DNA of 64,000 nucleotides from Solwaraspora sp. WMMA2065. GTDB taxonomy: Bacteria; Actinomycetota; Actinomycetes; Mycobacteriales; Micromonosporaceae. The notes below the pieces were generated by a model. That model was not told the DNA's origin, ran no database searches, and saw nothing but the letters and a program-made list of their open reading frames with translations. Made by a program: the position numbers and the translations under genes. Position 1 is the first letter of the stretch. The number at the start of each line of letters is the position of its first letter. The stretch spans positions 5,270,001 to 5,334,000 of the forward strand of contig NZ_CP128361.1 of the NCBI RefSeq assembly GCF_030345075.1. Reading direction: 5' to 3'. Below, in pieces: positions 8,501 to 20,500 of this stretch.

Positions 8501-11500
8501 GGACGGCGTCCGAGGGGGCGAACATCTCGCTACGCGCCCACGGCGCCCAGGTACCCGGTGCCAGGCTCATCAAAGTGGATATCGCCCCGCCTGAACCACC
8601 GCCCCGCAGCCTCGCTGTCGGCTCGGGGTCTGAGCCCCGCTGGCCTTGCCGGCTCACGGCAACACCGTCGCCGGCTGACTGACGTGTCGGGTCTGGTCCA
8701 TGCGCCAGCTGGGACTCGCCGGGCAGAGCGATCGGCACAACTGGATCCGAGAAGGGCATGAGATTCTGGACGTGCAGGTCGCCGTCCTTCGCCGTGGGCT
8801 CGGTAGCGGTGGAGCTGCTGACCTTCCCGGCTGGTTCCGCTGCGGCCGTAGCTGGCTGTTCAAGGGCTGTGGGCGGCGATACCTCATTGCCTGCGGCCGG
8901 TGTGTCATCGCGCACTGTCGCCAGATCGGCGAGCATGGTCTGATGGTCGGCAGTCAGTCCGTTGGCGAGGATTCCAGCTACGGCCGGATCGGTGCCCTCG
9001 GCCTGGATACGCTGCGCCTGGAATTGCACCCACCGCTCGCGCAGGTCGTCGCGCGGCGTGGCGGTGGTGATGTCCGCTGGGGTGGGGGTTGGTTCTATGG
9101 GTGATGGTGGTCGGGTGGTTGGTGTTGGTGTTGGTGTCGGTTGAGTGGTTTGGGCGTTCGATGGTGTGTGGGTGGTGGGGTTGGCGGTGGTCTGCGCAGG
9201 GGGCGGTGTTGTGGTGTCGGTGGCTGCTGCTGGTGGCAGTGGTGGTGCGGGCGGCTGTGGTGGGTTGTGGAGCGGGAGGAGTGGTCCCTCGTCCTCAGGC
9301 CACGAGCCGGGCATCATGGTGCCGCTCGCGGTTTTTGGCGTCGAACTGGTTTCTCCGGCCGGTTCCGTTAACGGTTTCGGCTCGGCCTTCGGCTCGGGTT
9401 TCGGCGGAGGGACGACGGGGACTGTGGGGTCGGGCTTCTTGGCTCGCATCAGGTAGATGTCTTCGTCGACGTCGATGAGGAGGGCTCCGTGCGGCCCCTT
9501 GATGACGAGCGTGGCGTCGTAGCGATACTGATGAAAGTTGCGCTTTGCCTCTCTGTTGCGTTCGTTGACCTCGCTCATCTCGGCGGAACTGCCCTGGCCG
9601 GACTGACTGTCGCGGGAGAGGACTTCGCCAATGAAGCCGACCTTCTTGACAAGTCCGGTGCGGGCTCCGCCCTGTGGGCCAAAACCGAAGTTGCCGATTT
9701 TGGAGTTGTCTTGGCTGCTGGACGTGCTGGACTCATTCTGTTGGTAGCGTCTGCCCTTTTGGAAGTCACTCAGCGGATCGGTGTCAGATCCGTAGTATTC
9801 GCCGGCGCGGATGTCAATGCCGAGTGTGATGTTGGTGTCGGGGATCACGTACTCGTGTTTGAGGAGTTGGTTGATCCTGGTGCGCAGCATCGATTCGCTG
9901 GTGTAGTGAGTGATCAGGTGGTGCAGGGCGCTGCGGCTGTCGACGCCGGGTACCTTCCAGGCCCCGTCGACCGTCAGGTCGGTGCCGGGGCGGAGGCTGG
10001 GTCGTGCCGTGGTCAGGGCGGCCCAACGGGCGAACTCACGAGCGGCCGCCTCCATCCGCCACGGGTGCAGGGCGCGGTCCTCGAGGAGTTCGGTATTCGC
10101 TCCGGCGGGTTTAAGGATGGTGTCCTCGGCCCAGCGCGGTGTGGGTCGCGGGGCGGGGGTTGCCGGTTTGGCTGTGGGAGGCGCGGGCTTGGGTCCGCGC
10201 CACCCGCTGTTGTCGGTGTTCCTGGGTTGCGTGAAGGATTTGGGGACGATGAGGCGGACCCGGCCACCGGCAATCAGATCATTGCTTTCCCAAGCGAAGG
10301 GGGTGTGGTCGTACCAGAATTTCTGGACGGAGTGATTCAGGTCTGGCCACATACTGCTGGTGGCGGCTGTGGTGATGGAGAACAGTGTGGCACGGCCAGT
10401 GGCGACGAAGAGTTCGGCGATTTTGGGTAGTTGGGTGGTGGTGGCGAGTTCGATCATGAAGTTGAGTGGGTGTTCGAACTCATGGGACTTCTTGGGCGAG
10501 GTGCGGAAGATGTCCTTGGTGGCGGACTGGTTGCTGTGTTCGCTGGAGTAGGACTTTCCGTAGCTGCCATGGCCAAGGCCGCCGAGCTCGCCGCGGTTTG
10601 CCTTACTGACCACCCCTCGGCCGTGGAAGTCAAAAGCGGCCGACCAGCCCCAGCCGGAGCTGCTGCTGTTCTGTTCGTTGTCGCTGGTCTGTCCGCGGAG
10701 GGTGAGGCTGACCTGGTCGCGGGGTCGGTCGGACGATGGTATGTGGTCGGTGGTGGCGGCGACGCGAATCCACAGGTACCGGGTGGTGGTGTACGGACCG
10801 GGGATCGGGAACCATCCGTAAACGCCTTGGCCCGACAGGGGGAAGTACTGCGCAGTGAGGGCTCGGCTGCGGAAGCTGCTGATCACCGCGCGGCGCAGTG
10901 GGCTGGTGGCGTTCTCTCCAGCGGGAATGAGGCCCTGCCCCTCCAGCGCTCGGAGGATCGATCTCAGGACGTCGTTGGCCTGTAGCTGTTCGGGGTGACC
11001 GACGGCGGGCAGCAGTTTCGGGTCGATCAGTTCAAGGGCTGGCGCGTTGACGGCGGTGCCGCCGACGAGTTCGAGGTCCTCGGCGGCGCGGTCGGTGATC
11101 AACAGGTCGAGGGCGTGGTGGGCGTTGACGTAGTGGGGTCCGGCCGAGGTGTTCTGGGCGCCGTTTTTGGATCGGATCGCGGTGATTTCGAAGACCATGC
11201 GACCGTTGTAGGAGTGGACGGTGTCGTTGTAGGTGGCGCGGGTGATGTCGGTAGCACCCTTGGTGCTGTTTGTCGATCTCCCGGTGGACATCTCGCCCTC
11301 GGCGTCGATCCCGCCGCCGATCCGGCCCTGCTCGAAGGGCTCCTCGGCGTCGACGTTGTAGTTCTGGTAGTGGCCGCCGAAGCCGAACTTGCCCATGGTG
11401 GTGATGTCCCTGCTCCGGGCATCGCTGTGGCTGGACGCGAACTGTCGGTAGTGTTCGAGTTCGACGCCGTCCTGGTGGCTCTTCTGGTGGTCCAGGCTGT

Positions 11501-14500
11501 CCTTGAACAGACGGCCCCGGACGCGAATGAACTGGTCGTATCCGTCGCGGGCGGGTAGTTGTATCTCCCAGCCGTACTCGTCGAGGATGTCAGGACTCTG
11601 ACTGGCAAGCTCGCTCGGGGCGGAGAGGTCCAAAACCTGGTCGGGCCAGTTCATCGGCTCGCTGAACCACGTATCGGGAAGGCCGTTGACCTGCTGGTAG
11701 AGCTTCGCGGCGGTGGCGGACAGTTCCGGGATGTGCCGGAAAGCGGGAAAGAGTCCGGCGCTGCCGATGGTGTCCAACGGGAGATGGGATGCCTTACCGC
11801 CGGGCTCCCAGGCGCCCCTGGGATCGTCGCTGGCCTCGGCCCTCCCGTGGTTTCTGAGTTCCTGTTCGCTGTGGGTGGTGCCTTCGGGGGGGAGATGTTC
11901 GATCGGGACGGCGGTCTGGGTGGTGACTTCCAGGTTCGGGTCGTCGCCGATCAGCCAGGTCTCGCGTGGGCTCGGCCGGTCGGGGTCGGTGACTTCACGG
12001 ATCGCGACCTCGTAGACGGTGCGGTAGCGATGGTCGACGATGTCATCGACGGTCTCGGTGCGGGCGTACTCCTGGATGTTGCGGCTCAGTGATTGTTCAT
12101 TGCTCCACCCCACCTTGGTGGACACCCCGACGCGTGGGAGGCTGATCCCGCCCCGGTGCTGTCCGTCGAGGTCGCCGACGCGGACCGAGGGGCCGCTGCC
12201 GAGTTCGCCGGTGCCGGTGGTGTCGCCGGACTGGGCGCCAGAAGTGGCGGCCCCGGTCAGCGCACGTGCGTTGACCGTCATCGGGTACCGGGTGCGATCC
12301 AGCAGGTCGAACTGGTGGGCGGTGGCCAGCACCTCGAACGTGCGTCCGTTGCTGGCGACGCTGAACTTGCGGCCGGCCTGGACCCGGCTCGGGTCGGCCT
12401 CCAGCACGGCACGACTGACCCGGATCATGACGTCCCGGCGTGCCTTGGCGCCGATGTCGTCGAGGCCGGTCCGTGCCTTGAGCACGTCGATCACGAGGTT
12501 GGCGACCTGTTCGGATCCGGGGAGGTTGCCGGTGATGCCCAGGCCCTGCCCGCGGCGCAGTGCCAGGGCCAGGGGTTCCGGGCCGGTTCCGTCCTTCGGC
12601 ACGAACGCCTGCCGCGCCTGCGGGGCCCCGTTGATCACCGGCCGCAACGTCGCGGCCAGCTGCTCCGCAGACGCTGGCGCCGGTGCGGCGGACCCCCGGA
12701 TGGGCGAAACCTCGGCTTTGGTGCCGGATTCGGCTGCGGTCTTGGTTTGCGTCTTGACACTGGTTTCGACTTCCGTGGCTGGGGTGAGTACCACTCGGGG
12801 GCGTCCTGTGCCGGGGCCTCCGAACCTGGGGGTGAACACATCGCCAAAGATGCTGCGTTCGAACTGTGCCGCTTCAGCGGCGGGCATGGCGATCTCGGCA
12901 GTGACCTGGCGGGTGATGGGTGGGATGTTCTTGTTCCCGTGGGTAGCGAGGGTGAAGTCGACGGTGGCCTGGTACCGGGCCTGGTCAGACTTTCGGTTGA
13001 GGACGGTGTGGTTCGATGCGGTTTCTCCAACACCCAACGCGGCGCTGTGTTCGGCAGAGAGCCCAGCGCCGAATTGCAGACCGCCGGTAGTCTGCCCGCC
13101 CGAGTCGTCGTCGTCCGGATTGGAGCCGCCCTCGCTTAGCCTGAGCAGACTGCCTCCGGCGGATATGCTGACGTCGGTACTCCTGGACGCCTGGTAGTTG
13201 GCAGTAGAGACCACGCCGAGATCTTCCCGGGTGGTGATGCCCTCCGTAGTTTCCAGAAACTGGATTTCGCGGATGCTGACTGCGGTGGTGATGTATCCGT
13301 TGAAACTGCGGGGGCCGGCGCCTTCGCGAATAGTGTCTGTCTGGTCGCCGTTCGTGAGCAGGTAGCGACTGCGGTTGCGGGTAGTCCGCTCGTTCAGCAG
13401 CCGTTCGTGGGCCAGTGCGGCCACCTTCGCGGCGACGTCGGCCGGCAGCGCCGCGCTCAGGGCCTTGTGCCAGTCGGTGATGACCTGGTCAAGGCTGATC
13501 GCGTTGAGTGTCTCCCGCGCCTGGGAGACCGGATGCATGGCGGCGGTTCCGGCCGGCGGTTTTGCGTCTGCGGTGGTGGTATCGCCGTCCGGGGGTGTGC
13601 GAGCGTAGGCGGTTGGTAGGGAGACTCCGAGGAGGTCCGCCTCGCCGACGACTGGGGATTGTCCCCACTTGACGCCGTTGACGTAGATCTGGAACTCCAC
13701 GCCGCTGTTGAATTTCGTCGACTCGGAGACGAACATCTTCCGGCCGGAGATGACCGTTGTCTGCTCCGAGGTTTTTCGGGCAATGTCGCTGCCGAAGGCC
13801 AGAGATGGCAGCTTCGTCAGCATCCGGGGTGCCTTTTGGGTCGGCAGTGAGAAGGTCAGCTCGGCGGCGCCGTCGTGGTCCAGGCCACTGGATTGGGAGG
13901 TCTCCCTGCCGGTCGCGGTCGAGCCGAATGAGACAACGTACTCGCGTTCCTTGCCTCCGTCGGCATTCGGTGCCTCCTGCGGATTGTGTGGCACCGGGCG
14001 GATCCAGATCAGTCGATCACCGGCACTGATCGTGATCCCATGGAACAACGCATTTTCCCACCGGGCGCGATTCTTGTCGATACCAGCCAGGTCTTTCGGG
14101 GCGGCTTCGAGCAGCTCGCGGATCGTCGCGGCCACCTTTTCGCGGATGCCCTGCTCCTGTCGGGCGTTGCCCAGATCCGGTAGGTCCGTGCTCCTTGCCT
14201 TGTTCTGCTCGCCTGGTTCCTGCGGACCCTTACCGGGTTTCAACACTGCCATCTCGGCGTCGGTGATGCGCGTGCGTTGACCCGACGGCAGCGCCGCGGC
14301 GAGCGCGTTGAGGGTATCGGCGATCTCGTCGGCCGTTCTGCTTCGGACCTCGGCGATCGCCAGTTCACCAAGTGCCCCGTCAGTGAAGTACCACGGCGTC
14401 GCGGTCGGCCGGACCTTCGCCGCCTCCTCGGCCTCCTTAGCCTTCTTCGCCGCCTCCTCGGCTGCCTTCCTCGCGGCATCTTCAGCTTCCTGAAGGGCTG

Positions 14501-17500
14501 TCCGAGCGTCGTGTAGCTCCTGCTCCTTGCTCTCCCACGCGGTGCGAGCCTGCACAGCCTGCTCAGTGCCCTGACCAAGCGCCGCCTCATGTGTCCGCAC
14601 AGCCGTGGCAAGCTGGTCGCGTTCCGCCTGACGTTCCACGGCCTGGATACGGTCCTGTTCCTCCTCGCGGCGGTGGGTCTCCTCCAGCTCGCGGGCCCGC
14701 GCGGCCTCCTGCCGCTCGGCCTGCTGGCGGCCGGCCTCCGCAACTTTGGCGAGTTGGTCGGCCTGGTCCAGCTCCCGTCTCACGGCCTCGGCATCAACGT
14801 CGGCCTGACCGCGTTCCAGCTCAGCCTGCCTCGCCGCCCGGTCGAACTCGGCCCACCGCTGCTGGGCCTGCTGGAGCCGATCGTCGTCACGTTGCTGCTC
14901 GGCGGCCTGCCGGGCTTGGTCCTGCTCGGCCTGGCGTGGAGAGACCGGCGGCGTGGCGTCAGTGCGGGCATCGACACGAGTCCCCGAGGCGGGGCCGCTG
15001 CCGACCGCTGCCGACTGCTCCTCAGCCCGCGCGGCCTCAGCCCGCGCAGCCTCGGCCCGCGCGGCCTCGGCCCGCGCAGCCTCGGCCCGCGCAGCTGCGC
15101 GTTGCGCGGTCCGATCGGCGACTTCGGCGCGTACCGACTCCAACACGGCATCCTCGGCCAACCGCTGCCGCGCTGCCTCCGCGCGCGCTGCCTGTCGCCG
15201 CGCCGCCTCCGCGTCCAACACCTGGCGCTGGGCATTTCGCTGTTCGGCCTCCCGCCGCGCGGCCTCCCGCTCGCCGCGGCGACGATCTGCGGCGCTTCGC
15301 GCCTCGCGCTCGGCGGCCTCGCGTTGCTCCTGCCGCTGTGCGGCCGATGCCGCAGCTGCGGCATCGGCCGCCGACAGCACCTTGCCACGCTTCTGCTGAA
15401 CCTGCCGCGCTTCCTCGAGTTTCGCAGAGAGATCGTGGACGTGACTCTCCAGTCTCTGCAGTGCCTCAGCGAAAGACCGCACCTCCGCAGCGAGCTGGTC
15501 GTGCCGGGCCTTCGCCTCTGCGACCGCGGGTGGCGGATGTTCCGACTTCAGCTGCTTGCCCGCTGGCGGTACCTGCAACGGCTGCTGCTGAGGTCGAGCC
15601 TCGACAGCAGTGGTGGTCTTCCCGGTGGTGGTTCCGACGGTCGCGGTGGTTTCCCCAGTTGCAGGCCAGAGAGGGACGAAGTGCTGGTGCTGATGGTGGA
15701 GGTAGAAGACCGGACCCTCGTCGCCGCGCAGCGGGTGTGCGGTGGTGCCGTGCTGGGTGGTTTCAAAGACCTGGACGCGGATACCGAAGTTGTCGATGAG
15801 GAGTTGGTTGAGATCGGGGTCGTAGACATCGAGCATCCGGCCGTTCAGCAGGTCGTCGCTGGCGTTGCTGGAGGCCGGCAGGTTGTCCAGTAGATGATCA
15901 TGCAGCTGGTGGGCATTGGTCTGATGAGGGTTGTGTACGTTGATGAGCTGGGCGAGGGAGTCGAGTAGGCACAGGTTGTGATCGCCGCTGGCGGTGCCGA
16001 GTACCAGACCGGGCGGTAGAGCCGGATCGGGAGATCCGGCACCCTGCCACTGATAACTGCCGTCGGCTGTGACGACCCAACCCATCGTGGCGGGGGGCGG
16101 CTCGGCGATCCGGTCCACGAGGACGGTCGACAGCGGCGCCGGTGCGCTGCCCGCCGGGCTGGACACCGTCTTGGCCGGGGCTGGCACCGTGGCCTGCTCG
16201 GTGACCTGAGGAGGGAGGTCCACGCCGGAGGCCCAGAACTCTTCGGCGGCGTTGCCGGTAAGGGCGTCCGGCGCCGGCCGTGGGGCGGTGGAGCCCGAGA
16301 AGTGCGGCGAGAGCACGCCAGCGATCTGACCGAGCGCCCTGGGGGTCAGCACGAAACCGTCGACACCGTGTGGGTGGCTGCCCATCAGGTCGCCGTGTTC
16401 GGGCTGGTGGGTGTCGCGCAGCAACGCGTTCGGCGGCGCTTTGCTGTCCTTGACGCCGAGGTTGTGCACGATCTCGTGGGCGTACTTGGCCGGCGACGCG
16501 TCTACCGCCCAGGTCTGCTGGGACATCTGCGTGCCGGCCGGAGCGACCGTGATGGAGCCTCGCGCCTTGGCCGGGTCATCGACGAAGTCGACGGTTACCC
16601 GCATCGGCACGTCCCAGCCCGGCAGGTGGTGCCGGGGTGCGTTGACGTATCGCTGCAACCCTTCGATCGTGCGCGCCTTCACCTTGGCGATCTCTGCCGC
16701 CGTGACGCCGGGCGCGGCGTCGAGGTGCAGCTTGAGCGCGAAGTGCATGTCCTGATCGGTGACGGTGAGTTGATAGCCGACACCGACCCGCTCGCCGCTG
16801 GCCGCTGGCCGGGTCACCTTCGGCGGCTGGCCGGACGTGGCGGACGGTTCGAAGCGGAAAGCGTCCTTCAATGGCGTCCATCGCTCGGCGTCCACCTCGA
16901 TCACCCGGGCCGGGCCGGCGAGTTGGCCGTCGCCGAGCAGATCGCGCGGTGGCATCGTCACCTGCTCGGCGGGCGGCGCGGCAGAGACGTCGTCGGCTGG
17001 GCGGCGCGGTGCCGGCAGCTGGAGAACCTCGTCGCCGGCCGCCGGCGTCGGCCGTGCCGGTCCATCCTGCGGCTTGTGCACCGTCGGAGTCTCCGCCGGC
17101 TTCGTCGCTGCCGGCCCGTCGACCGGTTTGGCGGCCGTCGACGGCTCCGCAGGTTTGCCGACCGCCGGTACGTCCGCGCCGGGCGGGTCGGTGCGGGTCG
17201 GTGCGGGTACGGACGGGTCGGTCCGCCCGGGGGCGGCGCCGGCGGGACCGGTGGGAGGTGCCGGCAGGTCACGGGGCGGGCTCGGCAGCTGGCCGAGTTG
17301 GTGGCCGATCGTCGCGTCGTCGGCCCGTGGCCCGGGCATCGGCAGGTCGCCTGTGGTCCCGCCGGGTGCCGGTGGGGCGTCCGCTCCGCGCAGCTGGGCC
17401 AACCGGTCACCGAGGGTGGTGTGCCGCGCTGCGGTGTCGTTCCGCAGACTCTGGGACAGACCACCGAGCGCCTCGTCCAGACGGGAGTCGAGTGGTCGGA

Positions 17501-20500
17501 GGTGGTCGGGGGAAGTGAGCGCGGTGTTGATCTGGGTGGCGCTGTCCAGCCGGTGCTCGTCGAGCCGGGCGGCGTATCGGGACAGCACGTGGTCGATGCC
17601 GGCCTGATCGTCGCCGACCCGGGCGAGCGTGTCCTGCCACGACCGGTACTCGTCGGCGGAGAGCGGGCCGCTGCCGCCGCGCAGCTCCGCGACGCGGGCC
17701 TCGCGCTCCAGGTTGGCGATGCGCGTTTCGTACCTTGCCAGCACTGCCGCGTCGGCGGCCTCGTCTCCGGCCCGGGCGAACTCGGCATCCCATTCGGCCC
17801 GTTCGGCCGGCGGCATGCCGAGCATTTCTTCCCGGTGGGCGCGCAGGTCGGCGATCCGGTCGGTCAGGTCATCGAGAGCACCGGGCGGCAGCGTCGGTAC
17901 GTCGGGCAGGTCCTCGAGCTTGCCCACCGGGGTGTCCGGGTCGGTACCGCGTAGCGCGGCCAGTCGGTGGCGCAGTTCCAGTCCGGCGAGGTCCAGGTCC
18001 GGCGTGCTGTCCCCGCGCAACGCGTCCAGGCGCTTCTGCAGGTCGTCGACGCTGCCGGGTGGCAACGTGGGAGGCTGCGGAAACTGGGGGAGCGGTACGT
18101 CGGGGCCGTCGGAGCCGCGCAGATTGGCGAACCGCAGCTCCAGCTCCAGCTCGGTGCTGCGCGCGTCGGGGGTGCGGTCGCCACGCAGCGCGTCGAGGCG
18201 GGCCTGCAACTCGTCGACGTCGCCTCTCGACCCGGCCTCGTCGGGGGTACGGCCCGGCGTCGCATCGGGTCCGACCTGGTCGTGCAGCTTCTGTTCGGCC
18301 AGTTTGCCGGCGAGGCTGTTCTCGTAGTCGTTGAGCAGCCGGTGCAGTTCGTCGGTGTGTCCGGCGGCGGTCGCCCGCTCGATGTCGATGGCGTGCTGCA
18401 ACCAGGTCGACTTGTCCATGTCCAGCTGTGCGGCGCGCTGGTGCCCGGCGTCCACATGCGCCCGGTACGAGTCGAGCCGCTGGAACAGGGCCTGCCGGTC
18501 GATGCGGTCGTGCAGCGTGTTGAGCGCGCGGGCCCCGTCACCGTGCCGGCCCTGCTCAATCGCGGTACGGACCTCGGTGCTGAGCACCCTCAGCTCTGGC
18601 TCGGGCAGGTCGACCCCCCGCGCGTCGGAGATGAGCTCGGTCAACCGTTGGCTGAGCGCCTCCGCGCCGGGGGTGGCCGCCGGATCGGTGCGAGGCACGC
18701 TGGGCAGGTCCAGCAGGTTGTCGCCGGTACCCGTACCATCGGGCCCTTCAGCTCGGCCCGGCGTACCCATCTGGTCGAGGGTCTGCGGTCGACCCGCGCT
18801 GTCGACCTGCGGTGACGCCGCAGATCCGGCGTCGTCGAGGGATGTCGGACCGATGTTGGTGGGAGTCTCCGCGCGGGCGGCGACCAGCTGGTCTTCCAGG
18901 TCGGTGAGGCGTTCGACGGCGGTGGCGCGGGCGGTCGCCTCCACCGGGGAGATCGTGGGGACGTCCGGGAACATCGCCGGATCGACCGGGCGGGTTTCGG
19001 CCGCTGCGCCCGGGCGGAGCTGGCTGAGGCGGTGTTCAAGCTCCAACTGGCGGGCTGCGGGGGAGGGCAGCTCGGTGCCGCGTAACGCGGCCAGCCGACT
19101 CTCCAGCTCCGCGATACTGGTGCCGGGCTGGTGAGTCGGGACCGCCGGCAGCTCGGCAAGGTCGGCCGAGGCCGCCGGGCGCAGCTGGGCGAACCGGTGC
19201 TCCAGTTCCAGCCCGGCGAGGTCGGTGCGCGGGGCGTCGGGGCCACGCAGGTTCTCCAGCCGGGCCTGCAGCGCCTGCACGGATTCATCCGCCGTCCCGG
19301 CTGGGTTGGCCGCTGCCCGGTCGGGCGCGGAGGCCGGTTTGGCCGCCGCGAGGTCTGGTGCGACCGCACCGGTCAGGTGGGCCGGTGGGGTATCGACGGT
19401 GCGGGGTACCGCAGGAGCTTCGACCTTGAGCCCGTCTGCGGTCCGGCGCACCAGCGCCTCGGTGACCCGGACGTCCTTCTCGGCGCGGGCCAGGGCCAAC
19501 GCGTCCCCGGAGACGTTGGCCAGCGCGTGCTGTGCCTTCTTGAGCTGCTCCAGCGCCTGCAGGTGGCTGAGCTGCTGCGGTGACGGACCACCGGCCTGAT
19601 CCAGCCGGGGCGGTGCTGGCGTCGAGAGGTCACGACCGAGGCCGGTGGGTACGGTGACCGTCGGCGGTTCCAGTCGGTGCGGGGTGGTGAGCGCCGCCGC
19701 ACCGGGCTCGTCGAGCAGGTTCAGCGCCCGGTGGACGGTGGCCAGGTCGGCGGTCCTGCCGAGCTGCACCGGGTTAGGCGTGAGCGCGGAGGTGGGCGTC
19801 GAGGTGGACATTGGGGTAGGTGTCGGGGTAGGCGCGGACGCGGGTGTGGGCGGGGCCAGGCTGACATCGCCGAACGCCTTCTCCGGTGCGCCGAGGTTGA
19901 ACGCCACCCCGGTCTCCGAGACCCGGACCGCGCTGACCTCGCCCATGTGCAGGTTGCGCAGCTCGGCGCGACCGAAGTCCGTCAGGCCCTCGACGCCACC
20001 GGCAGCCCGGTTCAGCGTGGCGCTGAGGTTGCCGATCTGCATGTTCGGCAAGGTCACCGCGCTCGGCGTGGCCACCGCCGGCATGGTGACCCCGTTCATC
20101 CCCGCTACCGGGTTGACGGTCGGCGCATCCAGCCGGGAGACGGGGCCGAGGTCGACCGCGTGCGCCGCGCCGGGGAGATTGGCTGCGGGGATCGGGGTGA
20201 CCGTACCGGCCGTTCCCGGCACCGGTACGTCCAGGTTCTGTACGCCGCGAAGCCCCGCGAGGTCGTGCAGGCCGAGCGCCCCACGTGCCGCGGACAGGTC
20301 GAGACCACGGGCCGAGAAGCTGAGTTGCTGCGCCGCCGGGGCCCCGATCATCGGCTTTTCGATCAGGTCGGGAAGGTGCAGCCCACTCGGACTGAAGTTG
20401 ATCCCACCGGCTGGGGGCGGCGCGCCGCCGGGCTTGACGACGTGCACCGTGGTGAGGCCGTTGGCGAGCCGGATGCCGCCGCCGAGCGCGGCAAGTCCGT

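Noticed and set aside
15020-15094. Possible CRISPR array
   Set aside because: The units are contiguous without spacers and code for AARAE; no cas genes or true repeat-spacer arrays were seen in the window.
16302-17954. 550-codon + strand frame opposite the giant gene
   Set aside because: It is antisense to the continuous giant frame, is Arg/Gly-rich with no domain, and arises from high GC third-position bias.
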